From Rapana venosa (taxonomy: Eukaryota; Mollusca; Gastropoda; Neogastropoda; Muricidae): 64,000 bases of DNA. The notes below the pieces were generated by a model. The model had not been told where the DNA came from, ran no database searches, and was given only the letters and a program-made list of their open reading frames with translations. Position numbers and translations under genes: made by a program. The stretch spans positions 28,329,730 to 28,393,729 of the forward strand of contig CM054140.1 in assembly GCA_028751875.1 (NCBI GenBank). The letters run 5' to 3'. Below are positions 40,727 through 51,839 of this stretch, one piece after another (the stretch's first letter is position 1; each line of letters starts with the position of its first letter).

Positions 40727-41620
40727 GAACTTATATGCGCTATATCTTGCAAAGACAATCAATTTGCATGCATTCAACCCAATCTTACACAGTCATGCAA
40801 TCAATGATAAATAATTCAAAAGTTTTAAAAAAACAGTATTTACAAAAATGGTGCCCCGCAGACAAATTATTAAATAAAATTTTAATAGTCAAGTGTTTTT
40901 CAAAAGCACACACACACTCACACAGGTCGTATACTTTCGCAGGGTGATAGGACATGGGTTAGTGAAGGTGGGATAGCTCTGATATGAAACAGGAGGGAAG
41001 GGGAGGGGGTGGGGGGGAATCTTAGGTTTGAAATAAATATGTCTTGAGGCTGGATTTTAAAGTGTCATAACTAGGTTTCTGGCAAAGAGAGAGAGAGGGA
41101 GCTCATTCCAGGTCGATGGACCCGAAATAGAGTGGATTGGTTGAATCTATGTATTTGAAGGCACAAGGTATCTGCAGCAGAGCGAGGGAACGTGAAGGAG
41201 TGTACATGTGAAGACATTCATAGAGGTAGGAGGGTGCAGTTTTGTGGAAACATTTGCAACAGAGGGTACTGATCTTATAATTTACTCTCTGTGGCACAGG
41301 TAGCCAGTGGAGAGATCGCAAGAGAGGGGTAATGTGCTCAGATTTTTTCTTTCTGAGAACTAGTCGAGCTGGGGAGTTTTGTATACGTTGAAGGAAGTGG
41401 ATAGATGATGCTGGCAGACCAGACAAAAGAGAATTGCAATAGTCCAGACGTGAAAGAATGAGAGAAGTGACAAGTTTGGCTGTTGCATTGGTGGACAGGT
41501 ACTTTCGAATTGCACTAATACGCCGTAATTGATAGTAGCACGACTGACAGGTCTGGGTGATGAATTTTTGCATAGAGAGTGTGTTGTCGATAACAACACC
41601 TATGAGTGTGTGTGTTGTTT
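40727..41620 (-). mobile_element. CR1/L2-like LINE, 5'-truncated, reverse
   Basis: An intact 156-codon minus-strand frame (41103-41573) contains QLRRISAIRKYLSTNATAKL, VTSLILSRLDYCNSLLSGLP, RIQNSPARLVLRKK, HITPLLRSLHWLPVPQRVNY and KISTLCCKCFHKTAPSYL. This is the conserved end of CR1/L2/Jockey-type polyproteins (LDYCNSLL, ITPLL..LHWLPV). 41010-41100 continues in other frames to LKSSLKTYLFQT-like. It ends in TATAAGTTCCATTT and (ATT)n. Confidence 0.85.
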
Positions 41621-42069
41621 CTATTTGTGATGTTCTGTTTCATAGGCTGCTGGAGCCATGTGCAATAAGAAACCATTTAACACCTCCTCTGACGGAGATA
41701 TCCACCACAAAGCAGAAGTTCGACAAACTGACCAGCACTACTCTGTGGGGGATACCTGGGGTTTGCAACAGGTCCTGTTTTTGTAGCGTTGTTACGCTCA
41801 CAGCTTTACTTCTATTGTTGTTAATGTTGTTGTTGTTGTTTGTCCCTGGGCTTATTCTTTCTTCTCAGCTTTGTATGCACAGGCCCTTAAAGGGTAATGT
41901 ACAGATTTTGGAGATAAAAAGTAGTGAAAAGTAGGAGTCATTTACCACTCCAAACAGACAGTTAGGTTGACAACCTCCATTAATTTATGTCAAAGATCAT
42001 CTATCATCCATTTTTCCAAATTTCTGTCAGAAATGTTACCCCCCACCTCTACTCTTCTTACAACCCCTT
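41621..42069. other. Unassigned sequence with (GTT) tract
   Basis: Contains a (GTT)n-like stretch at 41815-41842. No exon recognised. Confidence 0.4.
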
Positions 42070-42355
42070 TTACTCAAAGAAACCACACACACAAATCAAA
42101 CTGTTGATTTGGCCAGTGGCCACACAGAACACAGCAGAAAAGGAACCGAGGAGGCAAAGGACGGGGAACGCCCACAAAAAGAGAACTACGTAATCTATAA
42201 GCATAGCTGGTCTTTTGCATGTGTGTTCACACGAAAGGAAATGGACCACAGCAGAACTACTACATGAATGCTCCACCAAGGTTTGAACTGGCACCCAGGA
42301 TATCCAAACTATGAGCAATGGAGCCCATCGTCCTACCCAGCCGGTTCAATGTGCA
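42070..42355 (-). mobile_element. Possible tRNA-like SINE, reverse
   Basis: Minus strand: GGCTGGGTAGGACGATGGGC and GCCAGTTCAAACC have A- and B-box character with tRNA-like spacing, then an AG-poor body. Only one copy in the window, so weakly supported. Confidence 0.4.
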
Positions 42356-43180
42356 CCATCTAAAGGAAGTTCAATACATCTAAAATCTAAAAACCAATAC
42401 CCCCCAACCCCCTCCCCAAACAAAACAGCAAAAACCAACAACAAAACATACACACACAACAATGACAAAAACAACAACCAACCACAAAAACCTAAAACAA
42501 AAACAACAACAACACACACACACACCAAAACAAAAAAGATTTGGCCATTTCAAATGATCCGTTTGGAAATAATAGAAACATTCTATCAGCATTTTCCCAA
42601 CAACTCGGTCGTTTGGTAAAGGAACTGCCGATGTGTTCTTAAACTTAGCCTACCTGGCCTGTTCTTGTCATGGGCTGCCTGCAGCAGGCCTATTGTTGCT
42701 GGATGCATGCACACTCGGCTGAAAAGTTGCCTTGTCGCTGCCATCATTCATTTCCATCGTTTAGGCCTAATAGGAGTGCCCCGACTTTAAACAGTGAGCC
42801 CATTGAGTTATTTACCCTTTATGCACATGCAACTTGTGGCAAGTGAAGGAAACGAAATGCAAAAAGAGATCATCACATTTTCCATCTAAGCCAGCTCTCC
42901 TGATGGTATCACATCAAGTACATCATCCAAATAAACAAAACAATAAACCTTGAAAGCAAAACATGAGGTCAATGTATATAAGATAATTAAAAGAAGGGCA
43001 TATCAACCAGTCACAAGACTTATAATGGAAACAAGGAGTACAAACAACAGCACAGTTACAAAATGCTTTTCTTTGGTCTGTTGATAGCATGAAAAACATA
43101 CCTGGGGAGATTGTGACTGTGATTTTCATTTGTTCCTTTCAGCACTCTGGATAGTCATGCATTTTGATTCTTTAAGAAAT

Positions 43181-43188
<8 letters not shown>
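42356..43188. other. Unassigned sequence
   Basis: AC-rich low-complexity block at 42390-42530 (CAACAACAACA words). The rest is AT-rich with no recognised feature. Confidence 0.4.
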
Positions 43189-43238
<50 letters not shown>

Positions 43239-43365
43239 TTCTGGGATTTAACCACACCTCCAGGGGTGTGTTTGGTTGTGTCTGTGTGTTTGTATTTGTG
43301 CGAATACATACATATATATATACACACACACACACACGTGTGTGTGTGTGTGTGTGTGTGTGTGA
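43189..43365 (+). repeat. (GA)n, (TA)n/(CA)n and (TG)n microsatellites
   Basis: GA run at 43189-43239; TATATATACACACACACACA then CGTGTGTGTG at 43312-43363. The CA-CG-TG block can fold on itself. Confidence 0.93.
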
Positions 43366-43604
43366 TCATCATACCTGAACCAGAATGAAAGAGCGTTGAT
43401 TCAATTGAAATGTCAGTTTGCTTGTGGGATGTGCATCTTTATCTTGCCATGTCCATTTACATTGTTCCCCACTTAAGTGTTGCATACCATACATCCTTCA
43501 CTCATCAAGACATGGTTAGAATTGTGTGTGTGTGTGTGCTTGCGATATGTCATATGTTGGGCTACCTTACATGTAACATACATTATTTTGTTTCTCCCTC
43601 AGCT

Positions 43605-44445
43605 AGGGGTCCACAGTTCACCAATGATGAGATTTTGCAAGTGTGACTTTTCTTCTTCTTCTTAGTCCTTATAGCTCCTAGCGGAGCATAGGGCCTCAAC
43701 AGCGTCCCTCCACCTTCTCCTGTCTCTGGCAAGGGTCTTGGCCTCTTCCCATGTCAGGCTGGAGTCTCTCAGCTCACTATGCAGGCTTCCCCTCCAGGTC
43801 TGTTTGGGGCACCCTCTCTTCCTATTCCCCTGCGGGTTCCACTCGAGCGCTTGTCTGGTGATGTTGCAAGGCTCCTTCCGTAGGGTGTGGCCGACCCAAC
43901 GCCACTTTCGCCGCCTTACTTGGACATCCATAGACTGTTGGTTCGCCCTCATCCACAGGTCGGTACTTGGCACTCTGTCGAACCATCTGAGATGAAGGAT
44001 CTGCCGGAGACATCTGATGATGAAGGCCTGGATCTTGGAGGAGCTGGTGTTGATGACCCGCCAAGTTTCTGACCCGTAGAGAAGCACAAACTTCACGTTG
44101 GAGTTGAAGATCCTGAGCTTGGTGGTGACTTTTCTACCCCCCATAAATGTAGCCACCTTCTGACTTCAGGGATAGTGTCTTAACACGTCTGTGTGCATGC
44201 GTTTTGTACATTTGGTCATCCATCAAAAGGCCGCATGGGTTTTTAATGTGTGCACAAGATGTTCTGCATGCATTTGCACGTGGGATCTCGGTTTATATTC
44301 TCATCCAAAGGACTTTCAGGAGAGAGGAGTCAGTACTGATGTTAACTCCTGGGAAAAAGCCTCAAAAGGGTGTCTCAGAGGTGGTTTGATCCAGAGCCAT
44401 CAGATCACGAGCGCTATGCTCTAACCACTAGGCTATGCTATCCCC
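43605..44445 (-). mobile_element. SINE family A, reverse, split by a LINE insertion
   Basis: The 3' part (CACAGTTCACCAATGATGAG, GATTTTGCAAGTGTGAC) lies at 43605-43653. The rest (GTAGCCACCTTCTGACTTCA, TGCACAAGATGTTCTGCATG, GATCACGAGCGCTATGCTCT, AACCACTAGGCTATGC) continues at 44125-44445. Both halves align in order to intact family A copies such as 28890-29290, so the intervening 471 bp is an insertion. Confidence 0.88.
43654..44124 (-). mobile_element. 5'-truncated LINE inserted into a SINE
   Basis: Minus strand carries an intact frame: KVTTKLRIFNSNVKFVLLYG, SETWRVINTSSSKIQAFIIR, CLRQILHLRWFDRV, RRKWRWVGHTLRKEP, ALEWNPQGNRKRGCPKQTWR. This is the reverse transcriptase C-terminus seen also at 3188-3560. 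It ends in a (GAA)n tail and is flanked by the 11-bp direct repeat GTGACTTTTCT at 43643-43653 and 44125-44135, a target-site duplication. The open frame and exact duplication suggest a fairly recent event. Confidence 0.9.
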
Positions 44446-45704
44446 CATGTGACCGCGTTTGGTTTCAACAGATTTTATTGAGTGGAGCAACACCCATACA
44501 TTATTTTCAAAACATTTACAGCATATCAGCAACTATCTTGAAGGTGACACTGAGCTTGAAAGCTTTAAAAAATAAAATCATTATGAAGCATTATTTCTGA
44601 AAACTCAGTTATCACTTGATTTTAATCAATTGCTTACCAACTTGGTGAATGTCTGGAGGCAAAATCGTCAAACTTCAGCATGGATATTAGTGCCGATAAA
44701 AACAACTTAAGTTGATGACCAACTGTGAAAGTCCAGTCTCACCCAAGATCACAGTCAGTGGACAAAAAGTTCTGACAATGGACATGTCAGGTACCTTAAA
44801 TTCCATCATCTGCAAGAAGGGGGGATTTCAAAAAGCTGCACACATGTCATCAGCCATGGAAAAGCTCAAAGCAGTCTGAAAAGGTAGAAAACATCAGTCT
44901 GTGGACCAATCTAAAAATCATTGTACACACAGATTCTCTCCATCTTGGTGTACACATGCAAGTCCTGGACTACAAGAGTGGACCTACACTACAGGGAAGA
45001 ATTCAAGCAGTTAAAATGCCATCAACACTACCAGAGAACAGTCGCATACACAAAATCTCACAATCTGTAAACCTTGGAGTTTTAGTGAAGGAACAAACAA
45101 AAAAAAAGTATCAGTTTTTGTTGTGGATGACACTGCCATGAAATTAGAATAAGCGGAAACAAAGATTTAAGCATAACTGAAAATTAGTTCATTGAAAATG
45201 TGAAAAAAGTTGGTGGAAGTTTATTGCTCCCTGACAGTGTCAGTTTTATTGTACACACACACACACACACATACACACAAAGACCATACAATCATTTATA
45301 TTTCTTTGGGTTTTTTTTTTTATTTCCTCAGACAAAGAATCACTCACACTCGGCTATCATAAAACACATGTATGGTTCACTAGGAACTCACTTCAAGCTA
45401 CACAACTGAAAGCACAAGGTCCCTGGCTGATCAACGTCATTGCCAACAGAATTCCAAATCCACATAATTCATCACCTTGAATTTTTTACTATCACTTTTT
45501 TTCCTCTGGAAAAAAAAAAAGCTACATGGTTCTGCCTAGGCAATAATAGTCTTCAAAACTGTCTCATTTTTTTCTTCCTTTCTGACCAACTTCTTTCTTG
45601 TTTATCTGCTGATTTACCAGCACTGATGCTTCAACACAAAAAGACCTTGTACTTCACTGCAGCAAAACTTAAAATACACAAAACAAATCTGTGACATGAA
45701 GCAT
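44446..45704 (-). other. Downstream of NDUFA11; weak LINE traces
   Basis: 44640-45000 contains degraded pieces with the flavour of an RTE reverse transcriptase on the plus strand (ANLRQTSAWILVP-like and TLWTNLKI-like in mixed frames), too weak to classify. A (CA)n is at 45254-45274. Minus-strand AATAAA candidates for NDUFA11 lie at 45319-45324 and 45245-45250. Confidence 0.4.
45319..45324 (-). terminator. Candidate polyadenylation signal for NDUFA11
   Basis: AATAAA read on the minus strand about 380 bp after the stop codon, in an A-rich context (sense strand). A second AATAAA is about 75 bp further on. Which is used is unknown. Confidence 0.3.
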
Positions 45705-45895
45705 TTACAGGTTCTGATCTCCCTCAGGATTGGGCCGTGATGTGAAATAGCTACGTTCGCAAGATCCCAAGGTCCTTTCTCGCCGGAACTCTCCCAGCTT
45801 AAAGTTAGCAAAGCCCTCCATCTTCCCTGCCTTCAGGATCATGGCAAAGAGGGCAAAGGTGAAGCCCAGACCCCAACCAAGCTTCTGGCTTTTGA
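45705..45895 (-). CDS. NDUFA11: NDUFA11 last exon with extended C-terminus
   Basis: After TTTTACAG it encodes KSQKLGWGLGFTFALFAMIL, KAGKMEGFANFKLGEFRRER and TLGSCERSYFTSRPNPEGDQ, then NL and a TAA at 45705-45707. The first part is the last membrane helix plus the K.G..EG.... motif of the human subunit (LVKMGRLEGWEVF). The remaining 25-30 residues go beyond the human C-terminus, a polar extension likely in the matrix or intermembrane space. Phase 1 entry joins the previous exon through a split codon. Confidence 0.94.
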
Positions 45896-47009
45896 CTGTA
45901 AAACACACAAGAACAGAAATAAAAACAAACTGTATACTTTGATTTAACACACATATTATCAAGACAAAGTAAAAGAAAGGGACTTTTTCACTGTCCTCCA
46001 AACAAAGGGGGTTTTTTTCTTAAAATTTTTTTTTTTAAACTGCTATCCAGTTAAATTTATTACAAAGAAAAAAAACCCACCTCATATACTGATACAGAGA
46101 CAAAATTTGGCTACAGCAACAACTAATACAGATTGTGATTCTGTAACTGGTAAGAATACTGGTACTACAAGCTTTGACACTACCAGTGTAACTTAGATTT
46201 GTTGCACTCGCAGTAATCAGTCCCATCTATTTCAAATTTGAAAGCAATACTATGAAAAATACAACTCTCACTTGCAAGTGTTGACTGTTTTTGTTCATGA
46301 ACACACCAAGTTCTGATCCCTGTCAATGGATCCTTCTGTAGCAGTAAGGAAAAGTGGCTAGCAATCAAATGTTTTACAAGTCTTGCTATATAAATTCCAT
46401 ATATTATTATTATCATTATTATTAAGTCTCCATTGCCTGACAGATGCTTGAAACTCACACCTCATCTTTGGTAGGTGCTTGGAAGGTCACTTCCTGTCTA
46501 AACATAGGGTGTGAGCTTAAAAGCATCTTTTGAGCAATACTCATGTCACAAGAAACAGGAGACCGGTCGAGATATATATGCTATCTACCACAATGCCCAA
46601 GAAAGATCCTATAACAGAAAGGGAGCAGCTCAGCGCTAAACCAAATATTTTCAATCCGATGCCAGTGTCCCATAACTGTCTTTTCATTCAGGCAACACTT
46701 GCCTTAAAATTCTGACCTTGCTGTCTTCTACTAGTTCTAGTCAGCTGCGCACTGCGAATGACAAAAGCAATGCTAGCACCTTCTGCACTGTGCTCCCTAC
46801 AACTATCCTCTTTGAGTGAGATTCATTTAAGAATAAGACTGACTGCTAACATACACAGCAAAGCATGGGACTATCAAAAAAACAACAACAAAAACCGTAC
46901 AAAAACAAAACACATGCAGACACAAATGCTTGCATGCGAGCACGCGTGCGCATGTGCGTGCATGCATGCATGCACACGTGCACACATACACAAGAAATCC
47001 ACCACTTAC
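45896..47009 (-). other. NDUFA11 intron 3
   Basis: Mostly unassigned. At 46383-46424 the words GCTATATAAATTCCATATAT and (ATT)n match the piece inside the minisatellite at 21488, a short retroelement tail. An alternating GCATGC/ACACGTGC stretch lies at 46930-46985. Confidence 0.5.
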
Positions 47010-47129
47010 ATGCAGTTCCAAAGACACTGCCAGTCGCCAGGCCTCCGAAGAAGTGGTTGAAGGGGTCGTCTTTGCCCCGCACATTGGCAATCACGCAGGT
47101 GGAGGCAGCAAACATCCCTCCCGCAGCAA
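47010..47129 (-). CDS. NDUFA11: NDUFA11 exon 3
   Basis: Encodes AAGGMFAASTCVIANVRGKD, DPFNHFFGGLATGSVFGTA with split codons at both ends. Human NDUFA11 has [20 protein letters not shown]...NYFLGGCAGG, so the TC.x.A.VR.K.DP.N.F.GG pattern is clear. Acceptor GTGTGCAG, donor GTAAGT. This Tim17-like helix pair is the core of the subunit. Confidence 0.96.
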
Positions 47130-47206
47130 CTGCACACCATCACAACAAAAAATTTTACCATTGCTACATAGCAGCAAATTAAAATGTATTATGCATTAAT
47201 AAGTTA

Positions 47207-47470
47207 TAATGAGATTGTCTACAGCCATGGCAAACTCTTTTCATAACAACCTACTCTCTCCTTTACTGGAGCATTCTCTTTTAAACAAGACAGAAGTTCT
47301 CTGAAGTTAGAATATGGCTTCCTCAGTTCCGCTATGGAAAGGTACTTCAAAAGTGTCATACATGCAAACTTCTCATCTGGTGTGTACAAGATGAAGGTCT
47401 CACACTGATTTCTAGGCATGATGAGCGAGTCTAGGTGACCCCCAGACTGATAAGCTGGGGAACACACAAC
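47207..47470 (+). repeat. Dispersed repeat, family X (best-preserved copy)
   Basis: GAGATTGTCTACAGCCATGG, GGTACTTCAAAAGTGTCATA, CATGCAAACTTCTCATCTGG and CAGACTGATAAGCTGGGG. On the minus strand it holds an uninterrupted frame (YTPDEKFACMTLLKYLSIAE, LRKPYSNFRELLSCLKENAP). It lies in NDUFA11 intron 2. Confidence 0.82.
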
Positions 47471-47674
47471 AACAAAGCCAATCATAAATATGCAGGAGTT
47501 GAGGCAGAAAAAGAATGAAATAAGAAAAAGCAAGGAAAGTCACTGAAAGGATGAACAGGACTTATACATCATTACATGATTGGCTTAAGCCAAAAGCTTT
47601 CTTCATCACTGATGTAAAACTAAGAGCAAGGGGCCAATTTAGAATGTTGAACATTATGCCTTAAAATGCTATAA

Positions 47675-47912
47675 CATTTCTTGATATTGTCTTCAGCCAC
47701 AACAAGCTCTACAGTCTTAGCATAACAACAGGTCTGCACTCTCCTTAAAAGGTGAGATGCTTGAAAAGAGTCATACACAAACTTCTCATTTACTGTGTAA
47801 CTTTGTCCTCACAGTGATTCCCAAACTTGCGTGATGAGTGAGTCAGAGTACATTATAATTTATATTCTAAGTAACCCCCACAATGGTAAGCTAGGCAAAA
47901 CGCAACAAGAAG
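47675..47912 (+). repeat. Dispersed repeat, family X
   Basis: GATATTGTCTTCAGCCACAA, CACAAACTTCTCATTTACTG, TGATGAGTGAGTCAGAGTAC and ATGGTAAGCTAGGCAAAACG. It is 200 bp from the previous copy, same orientation, with independent divergence, so not a simple recent tandem duplication. Confidence 0.78.
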
Positions 47913-47934
47913 TTCAAGCATGACGACAACTTAC

Positions 47935-48039
47935 ACATGGGCAATCCATATCTTGTCAATCTGATCAGGATATTAGAGCCCAGAGCAGGGTTGTCTGCTG
48001 TAGTTGATGTCAGGCCTGAGATCAAGGCAAAAGTGGTAC
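47935..48039 (-). CDS. NDUFA11: NDUFA11 exon 2
   Basis: Encodes TTFALISGLTSTTADNPALG then SNILIRLTRYGLPM with split Gly at the start and one base over at the end. It corresponds to the human stretch GLTAAAYRVTLNP...VGQYTF. Acceptor TTCACAG, donor GTAAGT. Confidence 0.92.
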
Positions 48040-49201
48040 CTGTGAACACACACACACAAAACCTGCATGACTTCATTTCAGCACATTTCTGTGATAATAT
48101 TAATGATATCAACACCACCACCACTGCAATGCACTAAGATGTAGAAAGGGGAAAAAGAAAAGGAAAAAAGAAGACTTTGGGGGGGGGGGGATAATTATCT
48201 ATAAAACCTAGAAGTTCTGTAAATCTCTTGTCTGGATCATTTTGTGACTTGTCACCATTTGGGTCTTTAAGTTTAACACATACACACACAGTGACACACA
48301 CATGTTTACACACACACACTGTTACACACACCCACACAAAAACACAGACTATAAAGTATAAACTGAGGCCCTGTGTGCAAACACACGCAGAAGATCTTGT
48401 GCACATGTTAAATCCTGTTCCGCTCTTTTTAAGAGTAGGCCATTGTGGGCCGGTGGGAACAGATAACAGAATTTATAAAACAGCATATACACAGGGACTG
48501 GATGTAAAAAAGCACATAACTCACATAAGATGATAAGACCATAAGTGCTTATTCCATTATCCTCGATCTAAAAGAATGAAATAAAAACATTTTTAAAAAC
48601 ACACACACATCACACACACACACAGTACACACACACACACACACATGCACATACAGTGATACACATGCGTGCATGCACAAGCATGCATACACACATGCAT
48701 GCGTGCATGCACACACAAAAGTGACACACACACACTACTAATCTTCTTTGAACCTCAGACAGCATCACACTACTATTATTGTACTTAGTTCTAATCAAAT
48801 AACACAAAACAAAGTAAAAATCACAATATCAGTCTATTCTTAAAAATAATACACACACACACGCACGCACGCACGCGCGCGCACACACACACACACAGTG
48901 ACACACACACAGGGAACCCCTGAATTTGATAAACCAGGCTTAAAGTTAAATGCAGATACTGAGATTGGCCCGCAGGGTCTTAGTCTTGCTCTTGTGACCA
49001 ACACACAGGGAGGCTGTATTTCCTAATAATCCAGGTTTCAATGCATGATTAATAGACAACAGGGGCTAACTGAACCCACTATTTATGGATGTATTATTGT
49101 TGTTAATCCCCGAGGCCCATGTGTGAAGGGACTGTGGGGATCACTGGATGACAGCAAGTGACACTGAATGGAATGCCTGACGATTCGATTCACGTACTCA
49201 C
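48040..49201 (-). other. NDUFA11 intron 1
   Basis: Holds a poly-G run (48179-48190), (CA)n tracts at 48276-48345, 48600-48730 and 48852-48910, and a SINE at 48360-48590. No exon. Confidence 0.7.
48360..48590 (+). mobile_element. SINE core, family B, clean copy
   Basis: TGAGGCCCTGTGTGCAAACA, GCAGAAGATCTTGTGCACAT, AAGAGTAGGCCATTGTGGGC, GGTGGGAACAGATAACAGAA, ATACACAGGGACTGGATGTA and AAGTGCTTATTCCATTATCC. It is a good reference for the core. Head missing, so 5'-truncated. Confidence 0.85.
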
Positions 49202-49331
49202 CCGCGCCTCCACTATATGCCGACAACATCAGGGTCTTCCTCAAGCAGCCATCTCCATCTTTACTTGAATAGTATCCAAAGGAAATGGGAGGCTTGGGAG
49301 TTCCGAAGTACTTCTTACGCTCTTCTGACAT
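49202..49331 (-). CDS. NDUFA11: NDUFA11 exon 1 with start codon
   Basis: NDUFA11 (B14.7) is a four-helix accessory subunit in the membrane arm of mitochondrial NADH:ubiquinone oxidoreductase, needed for complex I assembly and stability. ATG at 49329-49331 begins MSEERKKYFGTPKPPISFGY, YSSKDGDGCLRKTLMLSAYS, GGA and a split Gly codon before GTGAGT. The D-G-x-x-C-x-R-K motif is the recognisable N-terminal match (human DGTDCHRK). The four exons give 546 bp, 181 residues, about 40 more than human because of longer N- and C-terminal tails. The start is the only in-frame ATG near the motif. Confidence 0.94.
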
Positions 49332-49640
49332 GTTTAGTTTTTACAGCAACCGCTGTGAAGGGCACCGGAAGATACTGATTTGTCTCGGTAAACATTGTGG
49401 TTTGAGTCTCCGAGATTCAAGATGATTTAATTCCTTTCACCCCTTTTGGGGTATGGAGGATTACAAACAAATTGAACAGGAGAATAAACCTAACAGCAAT
49501 ATACCCCAAAATAACATGAATACTAATAGTAACTGAAAAGCAAGAGTTCATCGCATAATGATAAGCAAACAGTATTAATGACTCAATATTATTTTTAAGT
49601 ACACACATTTCTTTAAAAGACAATCTACACATATAATAAT
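49332..49640 (-). other. NDUFA11 5' flank
   Basis: Immediately upstream of the start codon. No clear TATA box or other promoter motif recognised. It is present also in the 57.66-57.96 kb copy. Confidence 0.4.
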
Positions 49641-49975
49641 TATAATAATAATAATAATGCATGGAATTATTATTTATTTACATATGAAAGACAATTGAGA
49701 TTTCAAGAAATATCTGCAAATGAATTTTGAGAGCGACAGGAGAACTTTTCGAGATTTGTATTTCATTAGCCTACAAAAATTATAACTGGACATGGGTTGA
49801 AGAAAATGTCGGGGAATAAAATCTTGTAAATGTTTGAAGTGGTGACATACCATGATAAAACGAAATTCATCCCCTAAAACAGACATATTGCATTTTGAAC
49901 ATATTCTTTCTTCCCTTGGTATATTATGGAGACATAGCCTAAAATCATCCATCTCCACTTCTCTGACGTCCTATC
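49641..49975 (-). mobile_element. Tx1/L1-like LINE 3' end, 5'-truncated
   Basis: Minus strand frame: CLHNIPREERICSKCNMSVL, GDEFRFIMVCHHFKHLQDFI, PRHFLQPMSSYNFCRLMKYK, SRKVLLSLSKFICRYFL. The pattern C..C....GDE.HF...C......R...IP..F...........LM......L..L.KFI is the typical C-terminus of Tx1/L1-group polyproteins. The tail is (ATT)n at 49641-49660 on the minus strand. Confidence 0.8.
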
Positions 49976-50859
49976 CTGGTCTTGGACGTTTGATACTCGA
50001 TCAAATAATTATGGGGTTGAATCCCGGTCATGGCTGTCAAGTTGGAAGAAACTTAACTCCAAGCCAAATGTTTTGCAGACTTCAGTTTCTTTCCTGTTCT
50101 CTGAAACTTTCCCCAATAATTACACATCGTATCTGTTCCTACTTTCAATAAGTATCCATCTCCATCACCCTACCAATGCGCTTTGTGTGAGTGTGCACGC
50201 ATGCACGGGTGAATTTAAAATCTGTTAATCTTTTGTGAACATTTGCATGCGTATAAATGTTTTGAATGCACATAGCTTTGCAAGATTCAGGGTTATACTA
50301 ATTATTATTATTTATTATTATGAGACCTAGTATATCCTACTGTCCGAAATCCCATGCATGAAGATACCAAAATAACTGAATAATAATACGATGAAGTAAC
50401 CAACAGAGAGTGACAAGTAACTGAGATACCCACTATAGCTAGCATTCCACCTTTCGACGAATCGGCCAGAGTTGGGGGATGATTGACAAAAACAGTGATA
50501 TGCACTGAGAAGTCATACTTGTCTACACATCATCTTCATAAAAGGTATATTGTGGCCTTAATGGTGGGGGAAAAAAGTGGTAGCAAAAATAAAACCAAAC
50601 AAGAGCCTTGGAGAGAAGCAAAGATCCTGACTCTTACATAAAAAGGACAATATCCATTATCAGTGGGATGAGGACAGCACAAAAAGTGTGGCAGCCACAA
50701 TATTTTTTATTTTATTATCTATTTGTAGCAAAAACTACAGTAAAAAGCTGTTGATGCCTTCAATGTTTGCCTCTTGTCAGCCCCAGTTACACTACTGTGA
50801 TGCAACACCTATAGATTATTTGTCAAAACGAAACAAAAATAAAGACAAAGGAGATGAGA
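49976..50859. other. Unassigned sequence
   Basis: Includes GGGGTTGAATCCCGGTCATG at 50012-50031, which looks like a B-box of a degraded SINE, and (ATT)n at 50303-50320. The whole is present again at 58300-59200. Confidence 0.4.
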
Positions 50860-51160
50860 AGACTTTACTTCTTCTTCTTCCTTTTTTGTCATGTTTCTCA
50901 CAGGGGAGGTTTGACATTGATGAGCCTTCTCCATCTCTCTCTGTTTTGAGCTTCCTCCTTATTAATGCCCCTTTCTCTAAGATATCTGCAATACAGGTAG
51001 CCCAGGTTTTGCTAGGTCTTTCCTTTGGTCTCTTTCCATCCACTACTAAGTTCTTTGCTCTTTTTATGATGTGGTGGTCTACTTTCCATTGAACGTGCTC
51101 AAACCAGCCCAGGCTATTGCTACTAGCTACAGACTTCAGATCATCAACTTTGCACATTCT
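50860..51160 (-). mobile_element. LINE C-terminal fragment
   Basis: Minus strand frame (to 51157) reads LGWFEHVQWKVDHHIIKRAK, NLVVDGKRPKERPSKTWATC, IADILEKGALIRRKLKTERD. This is the W-(F/G)-x-H-V-x-R...GKRP.GRP..TW end of a non-LTR polyprotein. The second copy at 59200-59460 is frameshifted. Confidence 0.75.
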
Positions 51161-51669
51161 CCATATGAGAAGACTTTACTGTTGAGATTAAAAGGTAAAG
51201 TGATTTGAATTCCTTCTATGACAGCAATTGGTTGCCTTGTTCAAGAGGGTAGAACTCAAAACTGCTGTGCATCAGGTCTGTTGAGCTACAGGTCTGTTAT
51301 GCAAGATCATTGTTTGCATGAACCCTGATTTGAGGTTGAATGCATGTTGTGAATCATGAGATTGGTGCGTTGGTGGTGGTAATGTATCATGGCGCCATTG
51401 TTGTCCACATATCTCCGGTATACTTCAGGCCTGTGTAGTGTCATTAGTGGTTTGAGATGACCTATTGTAGAATGTGGTGGTCCATCAATAGAGAGATGAT
51501 TAAATTTCTGGTGCATGTTCAGGATATAACATTATTTGGCATTTAACTTCAGATCCCACATTACAAAGTTCTTTATTTCTTTACATTTAGCTCTTGGCCC
51601 AGGCCATAAACTGTCAGTTTTCGATGTAAGCAAAGTATTAAGATCAACAATAACATGCTGTTATGCTTT

Positions 51670-51782
51670 GAAATGTTGAGATTGTCTTCATCATTGATAA
51701 GCTCCCAACATGAACACCTCTATTGTCCATTACCAAAAAACCCCAACATTCTCAAGTCAAGAGTACAGCTACTTATATGCAA
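51670..51782 (+). repeat. Family X, left half of a split copy
   Basis: TTGAGATTGTCTTCATCATT, AAGCTCCCAACATGAACACC and GTACAGCTACTTATATGCAA align to the first half of family X. The right half resumes at 52248. Confidence 0.72.
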
Positions 51783-51839
51783 AGGTAATGAATTTCTATG
51801 TTTGAGATAATACAGTATTTAAATTGAATTGTGCTTTTT

